NCBI RefSeq assembly: GCF_020075705.1
Contig: NZ_JAIQUM010000033.1
Coordinates: 1 to 56,417, forward strand
Length of the DNA stretch: 56,417 nt
Direction: 5' to 3'
Origin: Metabacillus rhizolycopersici
Lineage (GTDB): Bacteria; Bacillota; Bacilli; Bacillales; Bacillaceae
The translations under genes were made by a program, and so were the position numbers. A model generated the notes under the pieces. The model was not told the origin of the DNA, did not search any database, and was given only the letters and a program-made list of their open reading frames with translations. Positions 10,500 through 20,552 of this stretch are shown piece after piece; the first letter of the stretch is position 1; each line of letters starts with the position of its first letter.

Positions 10500-11585
10500 T
10501 TGCAAGTTAAGGAGCAGTTATTAAAGTTAAAACCTTATCAACCAGGTAAACCAATTGAAGAAGTAAAAAAAGAATTCAACTTAACTAAGGTTGTCAAACT
10601 AGCTTCAAACGAAAACCCATATGGTAGTTCGAAAAAAGTTAAACAAGCGATACTAAATGAGCTAGATCAAGATCAGTTAGCTATTTATCCTGATGGATAC
10701 AGTGCGCTTCTTCGCACGCAATTAGCTAAGCATTTGGGTGTGGACGAGAAGGAAGTCATTTTTGGAAATGGAACAGATGAAGTTATTCAAATTATTTGTC
10801 GAGCACTTTTACTTCCAGGGAAAAATACAGTGATGGCTAATCAGACATTTCCACAATACAAACATAATGCTGTTATTGAAGGAGCAGAAGTTCGTGAAGT
10901 ACCACAAGTTAATGGTGAACATGACCTTGAAGCAATGCTTACGCAAATTGATGAAAACACGACAGTGCTATGGATTTGTACCCCAAATAACCCAACAGGT
11001 ACATATGTGAAAAAGCAGGCACTAATTGAGTTTCTAAACAAAGTTCCTAAGCATGTTCTTGTCGTAGTTGATGAAGCTTATTATGAGTATGTATTAGCTG
11101 AAGATTATCCGCAAACAATTCCAATGTTAAAGGATTATCCAAATCTAATGATTCTTCGTACATTTTCAAAAGCATATGGGCTTGCTGCGTTAAGAGTCGG
11201 TTATGGGATTGCAAGTGCTGATTTAATTCAAAAAATTGAGCCTGCTCGCGAACCATTTAATACAAACCGTATAGCACAGGCAGCCGCAATTGCAGCATTA
11301 GAGGATTCTGAATTTATCTCTGAATGTATCGATAAAAATAAAAAAGGATTACAGCAGTTCTACAGATTTTGTGAAGAATTAAAATTAGATTATTATCCTT
11401 CAGAAGGTAATTTTATTCTAATTGATTTTAAGAGAGACGCAGATGAAGTATTCCAAGCGTTGTTGCAAAAGGGATTTATCGTTCGATCTGGTAATGCACT
11501 AGGTTTTCCAACCTCGTTACGTATAACAGTTGGAACGGAACAACAAAATGCAGAAATTATTGAGATTTTAAAGGATTTTGTTTGA
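10500..11585 (+). CDS. hisC: Histidinol-phosphate / aromatic aminotransferase
   Basis: PLP-dependent class II aminotransferase of histidine synthesis. In Bacillus it also transaminates prephenate-pathway intermediates for tyrosine and phenylalanine, which explains its place in the aromatic supraoperon. The 361-residue protein shows [27 protein letters not shown] and the PLP-lysine motif [15 protein letters not shown]. The TTG start is preceded by AGGAGAGGTG. No other his genes are nearby. Confidence 0.95.
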   Translation: MQVKEQLLKLKPYQPGKPIEEVKKEFNLTKVVKLASNENPYGSSKKVKQAILNELDQDQLAIYPDGYSALLRTQLAKHLGVDEKEVIFGNGTDEVIQIICRALLLPGKNTVMANQTFPQYKHNAVIEGAEVREVPQVNGEHDLEAMLTQIDENTTVLWICTPNNPTGTYVKKQALIEFLNKVPKHVLVVVDEAYYEYVLAEDYPQTIPMLKDYPNLMILRTFSKAYGLAALRVGYGIASADLIQKIEPAREPFNTNRIAQAAAIAALEDSEFISECIDKNKKGLQQFYRFCEELKLDYYPSEGNFILIDFKRDADEVFQALLQKGFIVRSGNALGFPTSLRITVGTEQQNAEIIEILKDFV

Positions 11586-11608
11586 TTACAACTTTTTCTA
11601 ACTATGAG

Positions 11609-11646
11609 AGTTCAGTCCTTTTGTTGATGGAACAGTGGACTGAACT
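11609..11646 (+). terminator. Weak hairpin after hisC
   Basis: Inverted repeat AGTTCAGTCC/GGACTGAACT with an 18-nt loop, 23 bases after hisC. It lacks a clean T run (ATCTTAATGTGTTC follows), so it may be only a weak terminator. The spacer up to tyrA is otherwise featureless. Confidence 0.35.
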
Positions 11647-11766
11647 ATCTTAATGTGTTCTTTTCTCTGTAAATCTAAGTCATTCTAACTTTCAAATAAG
11701 TTAAATCTTTTCTTTATTTAATATGAATAGTCTTTTAGAATGGCGGATTGAAAAAAGGTGATTTTG

Positions 11767-12873
11767 ATGGTGAAAAATATTTACATAATAGGACTTGGTT
11801 TAATCGGGGGCTCTTTAGCATTATCAATTAAACGAAAAGATCCTACAATACATATCATGGGTTATGATTTAAATGGTGATCAAGCATCGTTAGCAAAAAA
11901 GCTAGGTGCGATAGATGAAATTTCACCTACCCTTTTTCCAAATTTATCAGCAGTCGATATGATTTTTATTTCTACACCTGTTCAACAAACGATTAACATT
12001 ATTGAACAACTTCAAAGTATCGAATTAAAACAAGGTGTTATTATAACAGATGTAGGTAGTACGAAAGTGAAAATCGTTGAAAGTGCAAAGAAATATCTCA
12101 ACGGTACTACTATCAAATTTATCGGTGGTCATCCGATGGCTGGCTCCCATAAATCGGGGATTTTAGCAGCGAAATCCCAACTGTTTGAGAATGCATTTTA
12201 CATATTAACTCCTTCTGAGAATGTAACGGCACAAGATCTTACTTGTTTAACAAACGTTCTTGAGGAAACGAGAGCTAATTTTGTAGAAATGTCTCCAGAA
12301 GAACATGATAAGGTAACTGGTATAATAAGTCATTTTCCGCATATTGTTGCGGCAAGCTTGGTATCTCAAGCAGAGAAACATGAAGATCAATTTCCTTTAT
12401 TAAAAAGGCTTGCTGCTGGAGGATTTCGAGATGTGACAAGAATTGCATCAAGCAATCCAGCAATGTGGAGAGATATTTTACTACACAACAAAGGTCCTTT
12501 GCTCCATTTGTTTGATGAATGGATTGCTGAAATGGAACGGATAAAAAGCTTTGTGGCAAATTCAGAATCAGACAATTTATACTCGTATTTTGATCAGGCG
12601 AAACAATTTCGAGACGAATTGCCTAAGAAGCAAAGAGGGGCAATACCGTCCTTCTATGATTTATTTGTAGATGTACCGGATTATCCTGGGATTATTTCCG
12701 AAATTACCGGATATTTGGCGAAAGAAGAAATCAGTTTAACGAATATCCGCATTATTGAGACGAGAGAAGAAATTTATGGAGTATTAAGACTAAGCTTTCA
12801 AACTGACCATGATCGAGAATTGGCAATTGACTGTATTAGAAAATATTCAAATTATGAAACATTTATCATTTAA
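11767..12873 (+). CDS. tyrA: Prephenate dehydrogenase with ACT domain
   Basis: Oxidatively decarboxylates prephenate to 4-hydroxyphenylpyruvate for tyrosine. The 368-residue protein begins with the Rossmann loop GLGLIGGSLALSIK, has GGHPMAGSHKSG in the catalytic region, and ends with an ACT-type regulatory domain (VDVPDYPGIISEITGYLA onward), which suggests feedback control by an aromatic amino acid. The ATG at 11767 follows AAGGTGAT with a short spacing; the upstream in-frame GTG at 11758 lies inside the Shine-Dalgarno region and is unlikely. Confidence 0.95.
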   Translation: MVKNIYIIGLGLIGGSLALSIKRKDPTIHIMGYDLNGDQASLAKKLGAIDEISPTLFPNLSAVDMIFISTPVQQTINIIEQLQSIELKQGVIITDVGSTKVKIVESAKKYLNGTTIKFIGGHPMAGSHKSGILAAKSQLFENAFYILTPSENVTAQDLTCLTNVLEETRANFVEMSPEEHDKVTGIISHFPHIVAASLVSQAEKHEDQFPLLKRLAAGGFRDVTRIASSNPAMWRDILLHNKGPLLHLFDEWIAEMERIKSFVANSESDNLYSYFDQAKQFRDELPKKQRGAIPSFYDLFVDVPDYPGIISEITGYLAKEEISLTNIRIIETREEIYGVLRLSFQTDHDRELAIDCIRKYSNYETFII

Positions 12874-13006
12874 TAGTTGCTTTTTTAAGTAAAAACTATT
12901 TTAGAATATAGTTTTTGATGAGAATTCTATAAGAAAAACTAAGGATTTTGCAAGTGGTTTTTGGTGACAACCTAAAATTTTCTACTAATTAAACGAGGTG
13001 CAATAC

Positions 13007-14302
13007 ATGACAGATGTAATAAAGTTGTCGAAGGTAAATAGCTTAGTGGGTACAATTGAAGTTCCTGGAGATAAATCGATTTCACATCGTGCAGTAATGT
13101 TTGGGGCATTGGCTAATGGCAAAACCGAAGTATCAAATTTTTTAATGGGGGCCGATTGCCTAAGTACGGTTTCTTGCTTTCAAAAAATGGGCGTTTCAAT
13201 TGAAGTTGGAGAAGGATTAGTTACGATAGAAGGAAAAGGTTATGATGGACTGGTAGAGCCTTCAGAAATTCTAGATGTTGGAAATTCTGGTACAACGACG
13301 CGATTAATCTTGGGGATTCTAGCAGGTACACCTTTTCATTCATGTATTATTGGGGATGAATCAATTGCGAGAAGACCGATGTCTCGGGTAACAAAGCCAT
13401 TAAAAATGATGGGGGCTGCGATTGAGGGAAGAGAAAATGGTCAATATACCCCTATAGCAATCAGAGGTGGCAACCTGCAAGGTATTAACTATCAATCACC
13501 GGTTGCTAGTGCACAAGTTAAATCTGCCATTCTTTTAGCAGGCTTACAAACAAATCAAGAGGAAACAAAGGTAACTGAACCGCACAAATCTAGAGACCAT
13601 ACTGAGCGCATGTTAAGAGCGTTTGGCGTAGAAGTTGAAGAAGACGCGTATTCAGCTACGATTAGAGGTGGACAAAGCCTTCAAGCTACAAATATCTTTG
13701 TCCCTGGTGATATTTCGTCGGCTGCTTTTTTCCTTGTCGCAGGTGCTATCGTTCCTAATAGTGAGATTGTCTTAAAAAATGTAGGGATTAATCCAACTAG
13801 AACAGGGATTTTAGACGTATTAAAAATGATGGGTGCTTCAATCAAAATAACACCACATAATGATCAGGCTTTTGAACCAATGGCTGATATCGTTATTAAA
13901 ACTTCGACTTTAAAGGGAATAACTATTGGCGGCGACTTAATTCCAAAGCTAATTGACGAAATTCCTGTTATCGCATTGCTTGCAACACAAGCTGAAGGTG
14001 ACACAATTATTAAAGACGCAAGTGAGCTAAAGGTGAAAGAAACAAACCGTATAGATACTGTTGTAGGAGAGCTTTCAAAAATAGGTGCCACTATTACAGC
14101 GACAGACGATGGTATGATTATTAAGGGTAAAACAAGCTTGAAAGGAAATGCAACTGTTTCAAGTCATGGTGATCATCGCATTGGTATGATGCTGGCTATT
14201 GCTTCTTGTCTGACAGAGGAGCCGATAGAGTTAGCTGATGCAAAATCGATTGATGTTTCCTATCCGAACTTTTTTGAGCATTTGTCATTCCTAACAAAAT
14301 GA
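13007..14302 (+). CDS. aroA: 5-enolpyruvylshikimate-3-phosphate synthase
   Basis: Adds enolpyruvate from PEP to shikimate-3-phosphate, the sixth shikimate step. The 431-residue protein contains [52 protein letters not shown] and [11 protein letters not shown]. The GDKS, SAQVK, RDHTE and NPTR combination is that described for class II EPSP synthases, though the glycine in GNSGTTT is retained. GAGGTG precedes the ATG at 13007. It is the last gene of the aromatic supraoperon, followed by a hairpin. Confidence 0.96.
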   Translation: MTDVIKLSKVNSLVGTIEVPGDKSISHRAVMFGALANGKTEVSNFLMGADCLSTVSCFQKMGVSIEVGEGLVTIEGKGYDGLVEPSEILDVGNSGTTTRLILGILAGTPFHSCIIGDESIARRPMSRVTKPLKMMGAAIEGRENGQYTPIAIRGGNLQGINYQSPVASAQVKSAILLAGLQTNQEETKVTEPHKSRDHTERMLRAFGVEVEEDAYSATIRGGQSLQATNIFVPGDISSAAFFLVAGAIVPNSEIVLKNVGINPTRTGILDVLKMMGASIKITPHNDQAFEPMADIVIKTSTLKGITIGGDLIPKLIDEIPVIALLATQAEGDTIIKDASELKVKETNRIDTVVGELSKIGATITATDDGMIIKGKTSLKGNATVSSHGDHRIGMMLAIASCLTEEPIELADAKSIDVSYPNFFEHLSFLTK

Positions 14303-14340
14303 CAACTTAATCTACCTTTCTTTTCATTGTAACGTAATAA

Positions 14341-14405
14341 GGATTAGCTTCAAAAACAAAATACTATCCAAGATAGTTAAAAATGAAGCTAATCCTATAT
14401 TTTAT
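14341..14405 (+). terminator. Terminator of the aromatic supraoperon
   Basis: A perfect 12-bp outer stem (GGATTAGCTTCA/TGAAGCTAATCC) encloses a smaller ACTATC/GATAGT stem and is followed by TATATTTTATT. It begins 39 bases after aroA. The following 130 bases to the next Shine-Dalgarno sequence show no gene. Confidence 0.7.
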
Positions 14406-14551
14406 TAAGAACACTTCTACACCTTAACTGAAAGGTTCGCCCCGATGTGTACCCAACTACAAAAAATCTATTTCTTTTAAGTGCTATAAAAGTCATAAAT
14501 TACTACCTTTTCTCATAGCTTGTCTTAAGCGGAAGAAAGGTGGGAAGTTCA

Positions 14552-15472
14552 ATGAATTATATCATTGAAAATGTAAATCTGCTTAAGACTACTGGAATAG
14601 AAAAAACATCCTTATTAATAAATGAAAACAGAATTGCATTAATGCGAAAATCTATGGGGAGTTTACGTTTCTTAAGAATGGATATGAGTTCATATTTATT
14701 AACTCCTAGTCATGTTATGCTTGATTTTTCCCTTCATTCGTCCCTTCATTTTCATGAATTCAAAGATTTATTCATTCAAAACTATTTAAAAAAAGGTTGT
14801 ACGACTCTTCTTACAGTTGTAGATGTCCAAAATGAACAGGAATTAGTATCAAAAATAAAACAAAGAAGACATCTTATGATAAACTCTCCAATTGATTACT
14901 ATCTAGGAGTAAGACTACCATTTCAGCGATTATCGCCTTCATTTTTAAGAAAATGTCGACAACAAAATATTTCAGTCGTTTTTGTAGAAGTTGATGTGGA
15001 AACAAAGCTAACAACTAAATCTTGGGGCTGGATAAGAGATGCAATGTTTTCTAATCCCATTACTTTAATCCCCTTTGTACATGAAAGGAATCTACCTGTT
15101 AACAAAGAAAAAAAACTTTTGCAAAAATGGGAACAAATAATGAAAGAACATAAACTATCATCAGTAACGACTTTTTTGGAAGAAAAGGCACCATTGAAAA
15201 AAGAGGTATTAATGAGGATTGGGATTTATCCCGAAAAAGGTGATGTTCGAGTAGGCGGTCAACTTAACTATAATTTGTACAATCTAGCAGATTTGCGTTA
15301 TCATACCAATGGTACACCAATCATTTCACATGATGGAAATTTCCCGCTAGTTACTGTACATAATGGAAAGTTACTGAATGTGAATGGTGATATCTCATGT
15401 AAGCCAGGAATTGGTGTGGAATGTTTTATTTCGATTTCAGGTCGTTTTATGCCGCAATCAGCTTCTGTTTGA
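14552..15472 (+). CDS. Uncharacterised amidohydrolase-like protein, probably non-catalytic
   Basis: Not recognised as a named gene. The 306-residue sequence has the layout of a metal-dependent amidohydrolase. A small N-terminal strand domain comes first, then the entry to the barrel (PSHVMLDFSLHSS, followed by LKKGCTTLLTVVDV). A C-terminal block (IGIYPEKGDVRVGGQLNYNLYN) matches the usual 'lGl-kG-i-vGadADlvly' closing segment. The HxH metal motif expected after the ID strand is absent (DFSLH instead), so enzymatic activity is doubtful. AAGGTGG supports ATG 14552 over GTG 14540. In B. subtilis aroA is followed directly by ypiA, so this gene is an addition at the junction. The fold is an inference. 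Confidence 0.6.
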   Translation: MNYIIENVNLLKTTGIEKTSLLINENRIALMRKSMGSLRFLRMDMSSYLLTPSHVMLDFSLHSSLHFHEFKDLFIQNYLKKGCTTLLTVVDVQNEQELVSKIKQRRHLMINSPIDYYLGVRLPFQRLSPSFLRKCRQQNISVVFVEVDVETKLTTKSWGWIRDAMFSNPITLIPFVHERNLPVNKEKKLLQKWEQIMKEHKLSSVTTFLEEKAPLKKEVLMRIGIYPEKGDVRVGGQLNYNLYNLADLRYHTNGTPIISHDGNFPLVTVHNGKLLNVNGDISCKPGIGVECFISISGRFMPQSASV

Positions 15473-15566
15473 TGTATGATAAAAGGGAAAAGAAACGCAT
15501 AATACAGATATTTGAGATGTGGCAGAACAATAATGAAAATATTGGTTAAGTTAGAAAGGGATAATT

Positions 15567-16835
15567 ATGTTTAATCAAGTACTAAAAGAAGCAATTAATC
15601 TGATCAATAAAGGTGAAACAGAAGAGGCTTTAGGTTTATTAGCAAACATACAACCGACTCTTCATGATGAAGAGAAACTTCACTTAGCTGAACAATACTA
15701 TCAATGGGGAATCGTTGATAAAGCTCATGACATTATGGAAGAACTTCATTTTTTATATCCTGAGGAAGCGCAAATCACCTTATTTTTGGCTGAACTCTTT
15801 TTAGAATTGGAGAAAGAAGAAGAGTCTATAGAATTATTAAATACGATAACGACTGACCATGAAGCATACCCTCAGGCACTACTCCTTTTAGCAGATCTTT
15901 ATCAAATGCAAGGGTTAGCGGAAGTAAGTGAACAAAAATTACAAGAAGCAAAACAGCTTTTACCTAATGAGCTAGTCATAGATTTTGCATTAGGGGAACT
16001 TTATTTTCACCAAGGAAAGTATAAACATGCGATACCTTATTATGAATCAGTGTTGAACGAACAAACATCGATTTCAGGAATTTATATTGGTCATAGACTT
16101 GCAGAGTCTTTGAGTGCAACAGGAGAATTTGAGAAGTCTTTAGATTATTATAAAGAAGCCATAGTCGAACATGAGGATCTAAATACGCTCTTTGGATATG
16201 GATTTACAGCATTTCAAGGAGGGTTTTATAAAACCTCAATTCAAGTATTTACTAAGTTAAAGGAAGCTGACCCTCATTTTTCTTCGCTTTATTTATACTT
16301 AGCTAAAGCTTATGAGCATGAAGGCCTTTTAGCAGAAAGTCTTGAAACTGTTCAAGAAGGTATAAAAGTTGATGAATATAATAAAGAGTTGTATCTATTT
16401 GGCGGTAAGATTGCCATTAAGTCTGGTCGAATTGAAGAGGCTGAAAGTTTATTACGTGAAACACTTGCATTAGATCCAGGTCATATAGAGGCTGCGATTA
16501 CATTAACACATATTTTTCTTCAAGATGAAAGATATGACGATGTGATTGAATTAATATCAGAAATCAAACGATATGGTGAAGAAGATCCACAATTTGATTG
16601 GACTTTAGCGCGAGCATATCACCAAAAAGAAGAATATGCACAGGCATTAAATCATTATCAACTTGCATATAATTCATTCAAGGAACAACGAGAATTTTTA
16701 CATGAATTTGGTTACTTTTTAATGGAAGAGGGCCGAAGAAAGGATGCCAAGGAAATATTTGGGGAAATTCTGAAGCAAGATCCTTCAAATGTCGAAATCG
16801 GTGAGATTTTGCTACAATTAGAAGAAGAGTTTTAA
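15567..16835 (+). CDS. ypiA: TPR-repeat protein YpiA
   Basis: The 422-residue soluble protein is built almost entirely of tetratricopeptide-type helical repeats, recognisable from recurring patterns such as ALLLLADLYQMQGLAE, ALGELYFHQGKYKHAIPYY and HFSSLYLYLAKAYEHEGLLAES. It is therefore a protein-protein interaction scaffold. There is no signal peptide or membrane segment. GAAAGGGATAATT precedes the ATG. It sits directly before reoY (ypiB), as in other Bacillaceae. Its molecular role is not known from the sequence. Confidence 0.9.
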   Translation: MFNQVLKEAINLINKGETEEALGLLANIQPTLHDEEKLHLAEQYYQWGIVDKAHDIMEELHFLYPEEAQITLFLAELFLELEKEEESIELLNTITTDHEAYPQALLLLADLYQMQGLAEVSEQKLQEAKQLLPNELVIDFALGELYFHQGKYKHAIPYYESVLNEQTSISGIYIGHRLAESLSATGEFEKSLDYYKEAIVEHEDLNTLFGYGFTAFQGGFYKTSIQVFTKLKEADPHFSSLYLYLAKAYEHEGLLAESLETVQEGIKVDEYNKELYLFGGKIAIKSGRIEEAESLLRETLALDPGHIEAAITLTHIFLQDERYDDVIELISEIKRYGEEDPQFDWTLARAYHQKEEYAQALNHYQLAYNSFKEQREFLHEFGYFLMEEGRRKDAKEIFGEILKQDPSNVEIGEILLQLEEEF

Positions 16836-16914
16836 AGTAGATTAGAAGGAGTTTAATTTAGTTTTATGGAATTAACAAAGTAAGAATCTACTGAATAGCA
16901 GAGGAGGGAATTGT

Positions 16915-17466
16915 ATGGAGGCCCCTGTATCTGTCCACGAAAAGAAAGATTTTATCAGGTGGTTTTTGAACCATTATCAACTGAAGCGAAGAGAATGTGT
17001 TTGGATTTTAAATTATTTAATGAGTCATGATACCTTAATGGAAAAGGTGCATTTTGTCGAGCAAGCACAGTATTGTCCACGGGGAATCATCATGTCAACG
17101 CACTGTGTTGAAGAAGTTCCATTTCGGTTTTATAAGGAAAACGTCATGACAACAGATGCAGAAAAATCTTTTCATGATATACGCTTAAATAAAGATGAAG
17201 AGCTTTTTATTCAACTTAATTTTAGATCTGTTTATCAGTCGCCCCAGTATGCAGCAGTTCTTGAATCAAATCCATTTATGCCTTCTCATTTACATGAAAA
17301 TGAGAAGGATCGTGAAGTGACTGAAAAACTTCTCGAGCATTCCCTTCAAAATTTTCAGAAGGAAAAGCTTTTACAACTGATCGATGATGCATTAGATCGT
17401 CAAGATAAAGAAGGCTTTCAGCGGCTATCTCAGCAATTAATTAACTTGAAAAAGAACGAAAAGTAA
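16915..17466 (+). CDS. ypiB: ReoY (YpiB), UPF0302 regulator of MurA turnover
   Basis: The 183-residue protein of the UPF0302 family matches YpiB by context, length and sequence, including [21 protein letters not shown] and a C-terminal charged helix ([16 protein letters not shown]). In Listeria the orthologue ReoY, together with ReoM, promotes ClpCP-dependent degradation of MurA and so controls peptidoglycan precursor supply; the same role is inferred here. GAGGAGGG precedes the ATG. gpsB and ponA, which take part in the same process, are also in this window. A terminator follows. Confidence 0.88.
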   Translation: MEAPVSVHEKKDFIRWFLNHYQLKRRECVWILNYLMSHDTLMEKVHFVEQAQYCPRGIIMSTHCVEEVPFRFYKENVMTTDAEKSFHDIRLNKDEELFIQLNFRSVYQSPQYAAVLESNPFMPSHLHENEKDREVTEKLLEHSLQNFQKEKLLQLIDDALDRQDKEGFQRLSQQLINLKKNEK

Positions 17467-17480
17467 ATGCGACTGACTCG

Positions 17481-17511
17481 CCCATCCAAATAAATTTTGG
17501 AGGGTTTTTTT
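17481..17511 (+). terminator. Terminator after ypiB
   Basis: A slightly imperfect stem (CCCATCCAA/TTGGAGGG) with a short loop is followed by seven T residues. The remaining spacer (17512-17780) is AT-rich with no recognisable gene or repeat; it presumably holds the ypiF promoter. Confidence 0.7.
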
Positions 17512-17797
17512 CTGTGTATGGGACGGAACCTGCTTAATATAATTAACATTCTAAAACAGTAAAAAAGACTAGTTTAGGCCCGAAAATAGTGTTGATTAAG
17601 CTTGTTCCACCGTAAATGAAGCGATATAGATCTCCCTCATTTTTCTTTATATTGAATAGTATCTTAGGATAATAATGCATCTTTTACTTAACTAAATAAA
17701 AGCCGCTCATAGATAGAAAAAGAAACTTCAAATTTAACAATTAGTTAGCTAGGATTTATAATAGAACTTATACTAAGTCATACAAGGAGTGAGATAG

Positions 17798-18256
17798 TTG
17801 AAGTGGGTTTTAAGTGATGTAGATGTATACAACCAATCGCGAGAATATGTAGATACTGCAATTGTACCCTTAATACCAGTTTCATTAGAAGCGGATTTAA
17901 AAGGAACAGTTTCAAAAGGTGAATTTATTACATATGTTTCAGTTGAGCTTGAGAGACAGTTGAAAGGGAGAGTGTTTTTATTTCCATCATTATCCTATTT
18001 AAAGAAGTCAAAAAATGTGATTGAAAGTGTTATAGAATGGAAAACTGAATTACAGGAGGAGTTTAAACATGTCATTTTTCTAACAAGTGATGAGACTTTA
18101 AAAGAGTATACTAGTGATCAACAAAATGTAAAGGATGATCTTATCTGGTTGCCTTCCGTACCTTTTGAACATATGGATGAAAGTTTAATGAAAAAGCTTT
18201 TAGAAGACCAGATTCAGCAAATTTTGAACATTTTATTACAATCTTGGAATAAGTGA
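17798..18256 (+). CDS. ypiF: DUF2487 family protein YpiF
   Basis: The 152-residue soluble protein corresponds by position and length to B. subtilis YpiF, a family without assigned function. It has no signal peptide or membrane segment. A TTG start at 17798 is well supported by AAGGAGTGAGA. It lies just upstream of qcrA, as in B. subtilis, but a promoter-like sequence separates the two. Confidence 0.82.
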   Translation: MKWVLSDVDVYNQSREYVDTAIVPLIPVSLEADLKGTVSKGEFITYVSVELERQLKGRVFLFPSLSYLKKSKNVIESVIEWKTELQEEFKHVIFLTSDETLKEYTSDQQNVKDDLIWLPSVPFEHMDESLMKKLLEDQIQQILNILLQSWNK

Positions 18257-18296
18257 TAAAAACGCTTTCATTTCCAGAAATCAAACTAGGATTTTA

Positions 18297-18325
18297 TTGA
18301 CCTCTTCCAAATATTGATATATCAT
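18297..18325 (+). promoter_or_regulatory. Probable sigma-A promoter of qcrABC
   Basis: TTGACC and TATCAT are separated by exactly 17 bases, 71 bases upstream of qcrA. This would allow the cytochrome bc genes to be transcribed independently of ypiF. Confidence 0.5.
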
Positions 18326-18395
18326 GAGTATGTCCTAGTTTTATATGTTATTTCGTATGTCCTATACGGACTGAGCTTAAGATAGAGGGGGGAAA

Positions 18396-18905
18396 ATGAT
18401 GAGCGAGAAAAAACATCGAGTTTCTAGACGTCAATTCTTAAACTACACGCTTACTGGTGTAGGCGGTTTCATGGCTGCAGGTATGCTTATGCCTATGGTT
18501 CGCTTCGCGCTTGACCCTGTGCTCCGACCAGCAGAAGAACAGGATTTAGTACAAGTTGTCAAAGTTGACGAAATTACGGAAGAACCTCAACGCTTTGATT
18601 TTAAGATTAAGCAAGTAGATGCTTGGCATGAATCAGAAGAAACTAAATCGGCCTGGGTTTATAAAAGCGGTGACAAAATAACAGCGCTATCACCAGTCTG
18701 TAAGCATTTAGGTTGTACAGTTGGATGGAACAATGATCCAGCTAATCCAAACCAATTTTTTTGTCCCTGTCACTTTGGGAGATATGAAAAAGATGGTACA
18801 AATATTAAGGGAACACCGCCTATTGGACCGCTTGATGTTTATCAACACGTAGTTAAAGATGGTTATTTATTCTTAGGTAAAGCAAAACCACGAGGGGAGG
18901 CGTAA
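18396..18905 (+). CDS. qcrA: Menaquinol:cytochrome c reductase Rieske iron-sulfur subunit
   Basis: Carries the high-potential 2Fe-2S cluster of the bc-type complex in the cytoplasmic membrane. The 169-residue protein has an N-terminal anchor at about residues 16-38 after a twin-arginine-like SRRQFL. The Rieske motifs are VCKHLGC (Cys102, His104, disulfide Cys107) and CPCHFG (Cys123, His126, disulfide Cys125). Two adjacent ATG codons (18396, 18399) follow GAGGGGGGA; the second has better spacing. qcrB follows after four bases. Confidence 0.96.
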   Translation: MMSEKKHRVSRRQFLNYTLTGVGGFMAAGMLMPMVRFALDPVLRPAEEQDLVQVVKVDEITEEPQRFDFKIKQVDAWHESEETKSAWVYKSGDKITALSPVCKHLGCTVGWNNDPANPNQFFCPCHFGRYEKDGTNIKGTPPIGPLDVYQHVVKDGYLFLGKAKPRGEA

Positions 18906-18909
18906 TCGC

Positions 18910-19584
18910 TTGCTTAACAAAATTTATGATTGGGTAGACGAACGTTTAGATATTACTCCGATGTGGCGTGATATTGCTGACCATGAGGTACCTGAACATG
19001 TAAACCCTGCACATCATTTTTCTGCCTTTGTCTATTGCTTTGGTGGATTAACATTTTTCGTTACGGTTATTCAAGTACTTTCTGGAATGTTTTTAACGAT
19101 GTATTATGTCCCAGATATTAAGAATGCATGGGAATCAGTTTTCTATTTGCAAAATGAAGTCGCTTTCGGACAAATTGTTCGTGGGATGCACCACTGGGGC
19201 GCTAGTCTAGTAATAGTTATGATGTTTCTACATACATTACGTGTATTTTTCCAAGGTGCTTATAAAAAACCCCGTGAATTAAACTGGGTTGTTGGAGTTC
19301 TTATTTTCTTTGTTATGCTCGGTCTTGGATTAACAGGTTATTTATTACCTTGGGATATGAAAGCGTTATTTGCAACGAAGGTTACTCTACAGATTGCTGA
19401 ATCCGTTCCACTGATTGGGCCAACAGTTAAGACCTTATTATCAGGTCATCCTGAAATTGTAGGTGCCCAAACCCTTACACGTTTCTTTGCTATACATGTA
19501 TTCTTCTTGCCTGCTGCTCTATTCGCATTAATGGCAGCTCACTTTGTTATGATACGTAAGCAAGGTATTTCTGGTCCTCTATAG
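18910..19584 (+). CDS. qcrB: Menaquinol:cytochrome c reductase cytochrome b subunit
   Basis: The 224-residue b6-type cytochrome has about four transmembrane helices. Paired haem-ligand histidines lie in helices two and four (RGMHHWGASL, FLHTLRVFF, TRFFAIHVFFLPAAL, AHFVMIRKQ). It forms the quinone-reactive core with the N-terminal part of QcrC. TTG start with GGGGAGGCG upstream. Length is typical of the split b6/subunit IV arrangement of Bacillus. Confidence 0.96.
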   Translation: MLNKIYDWVDERLDITPMWRDIADHEVPEHVNPAHHFSAFVYCFGGLTFFVTVIQVLSGMFLTMYYVPDIKNAWESVFYLQNEVAFGQIVRGMHHWGASLVIVMMFLHTLRVFFQGAYKKPRELNWVVGVLIFFVMLGLGLTGYLLPWDMKALFATKVTLQIAESVPLIGPTVKTLLSGHPEIVGAQTLTRFFAIHVFFLPAALFALMAAHFVMIRKQGISGPL

Positions 19585-19663
19585 GATTAACTGTTCATTA
19601 TCGGAAATTATTATGATACAAATAAATTGATATCGAAAACCACCTTAGTAAGGAGGGGAAATC

Positions 19664-20431
19664 ATGCATCGCGGAAAAGGTATGAAATTTGTAGGTGACT
19701 CCCGTATTTCTGCAGAGAGAAAACCGAATATTCCTAAAGATTATTCCGAATATCCAGGGAAGACAGAAGCATTCTGGCCCAACTTCCTATTAAAGGAATG
19801 GCTAGTAGGTGCTGTTTTCTTAATTGGTTTTTTATGTTTAACAGTCGCACATCCGTCACCACTTGAGCGTGTGGCTGATCCGACGGATGCTGGATATATT
19901 CCATTACCAGACTGGTATTTTTTATTCTTATACCAATTGTTAAAATATTCTTACGCATCTGGTCCATATAACGTTATCGGTGCAATGGTCATTCCAGGTC
20001 TAGCGTTTGGTGCATTATTACTAGCTCCGTTTTTAGATAGAGGACCTCATCGTCGTCCTTCAAAGCGTCCGGTTGCTGTAGGTTTGATGCTACTTGGTGT
20101 TGCTGCCGTGTTTTGCTTAACTTGGGAATCTGTTGTAAATCATGACTGGGAAGCTTCAGCTGAACAAGGTAAGATTCAAGCAGAAGCAGAGATTGATACA
20201 TCGTCTGAAGGTTATGCTATTTATCAGGAGCAGGGCTGTATTTCCTGTCATGGTGATAATCTAGAGGGTGGAGCAGCAGGGAAAGCTCTAGTTGATAATG
20301 GATTAGAGCCTGATAAAATTGCAGATATTGCTAAAAATGGTCAAGGAAGTATGCCAGCAGGCGTCTTTAAAGGAACAGATGAACAATTAAAAGTATTATC
20401 TGAGTTTATATCAGGTGTAACATCAAAATAA
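19664..20431 (+). CDS. qcrC: Menaquinol:cytochrome c reductase cytochrome c subunit
   Basis: The 255-residue fusion combines a subunit IV-like membrane portion (about three helices, including FLLKEWLVGAVFLIGF and the PDWYFLFLYQLLKY motif) with a C-terminal outward-facing cytochrome c domain. CISCH binds haem c covalently, and SMPAG supplies the distal methionine. It delivers electrons to a terminal oxidase. AAGGAGGGG precedes the ATG. A terminator follows directly. Confidence 0.96.
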   Translation: MHRGKGMKFVGDSRISAERKPNIPKDYSEYPGKTEAFWPNFLLKEWLVGAVFLIGFLCLTVAHPSPLERVADPTDAGYIPLPDWYFLFLYQLLKYSYASGPYNVIGAMVIPGLAFGALLLAPFLDRGPHRRPSKRPVAVGLMLLGVAAVFCLTWESVVNHDWEASAEQGKIQAEAEIDTSSEGYAIYQEQGCISCHGDNLEGGAAGKALVDNGLEPDKIADIAKNGQGSMPAGVFKGTDEQLKVLSEFISGVTSK

Positions 20432-20456
20432 AAGCTGACATTTGTCAGCTTTTATT
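20431..20456 (+). terminator. Terminator of qcrABC
   Basis: A 10-bp perfect stem (AAAGCTGACA/TGTCAGCTTT) is followed by TATTTTG. It overlaps the end of qcrC. Confidence 0.85.
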
Positions 20457-20552
20457 TTGTGTACAGGGAAAATATAGTACACAATTAGTAATTTTAGAAG
20501 TAATATGAGAAGAGTGAACTTGTAAAAAATTATGGATTTGGTGAGTGATAGA

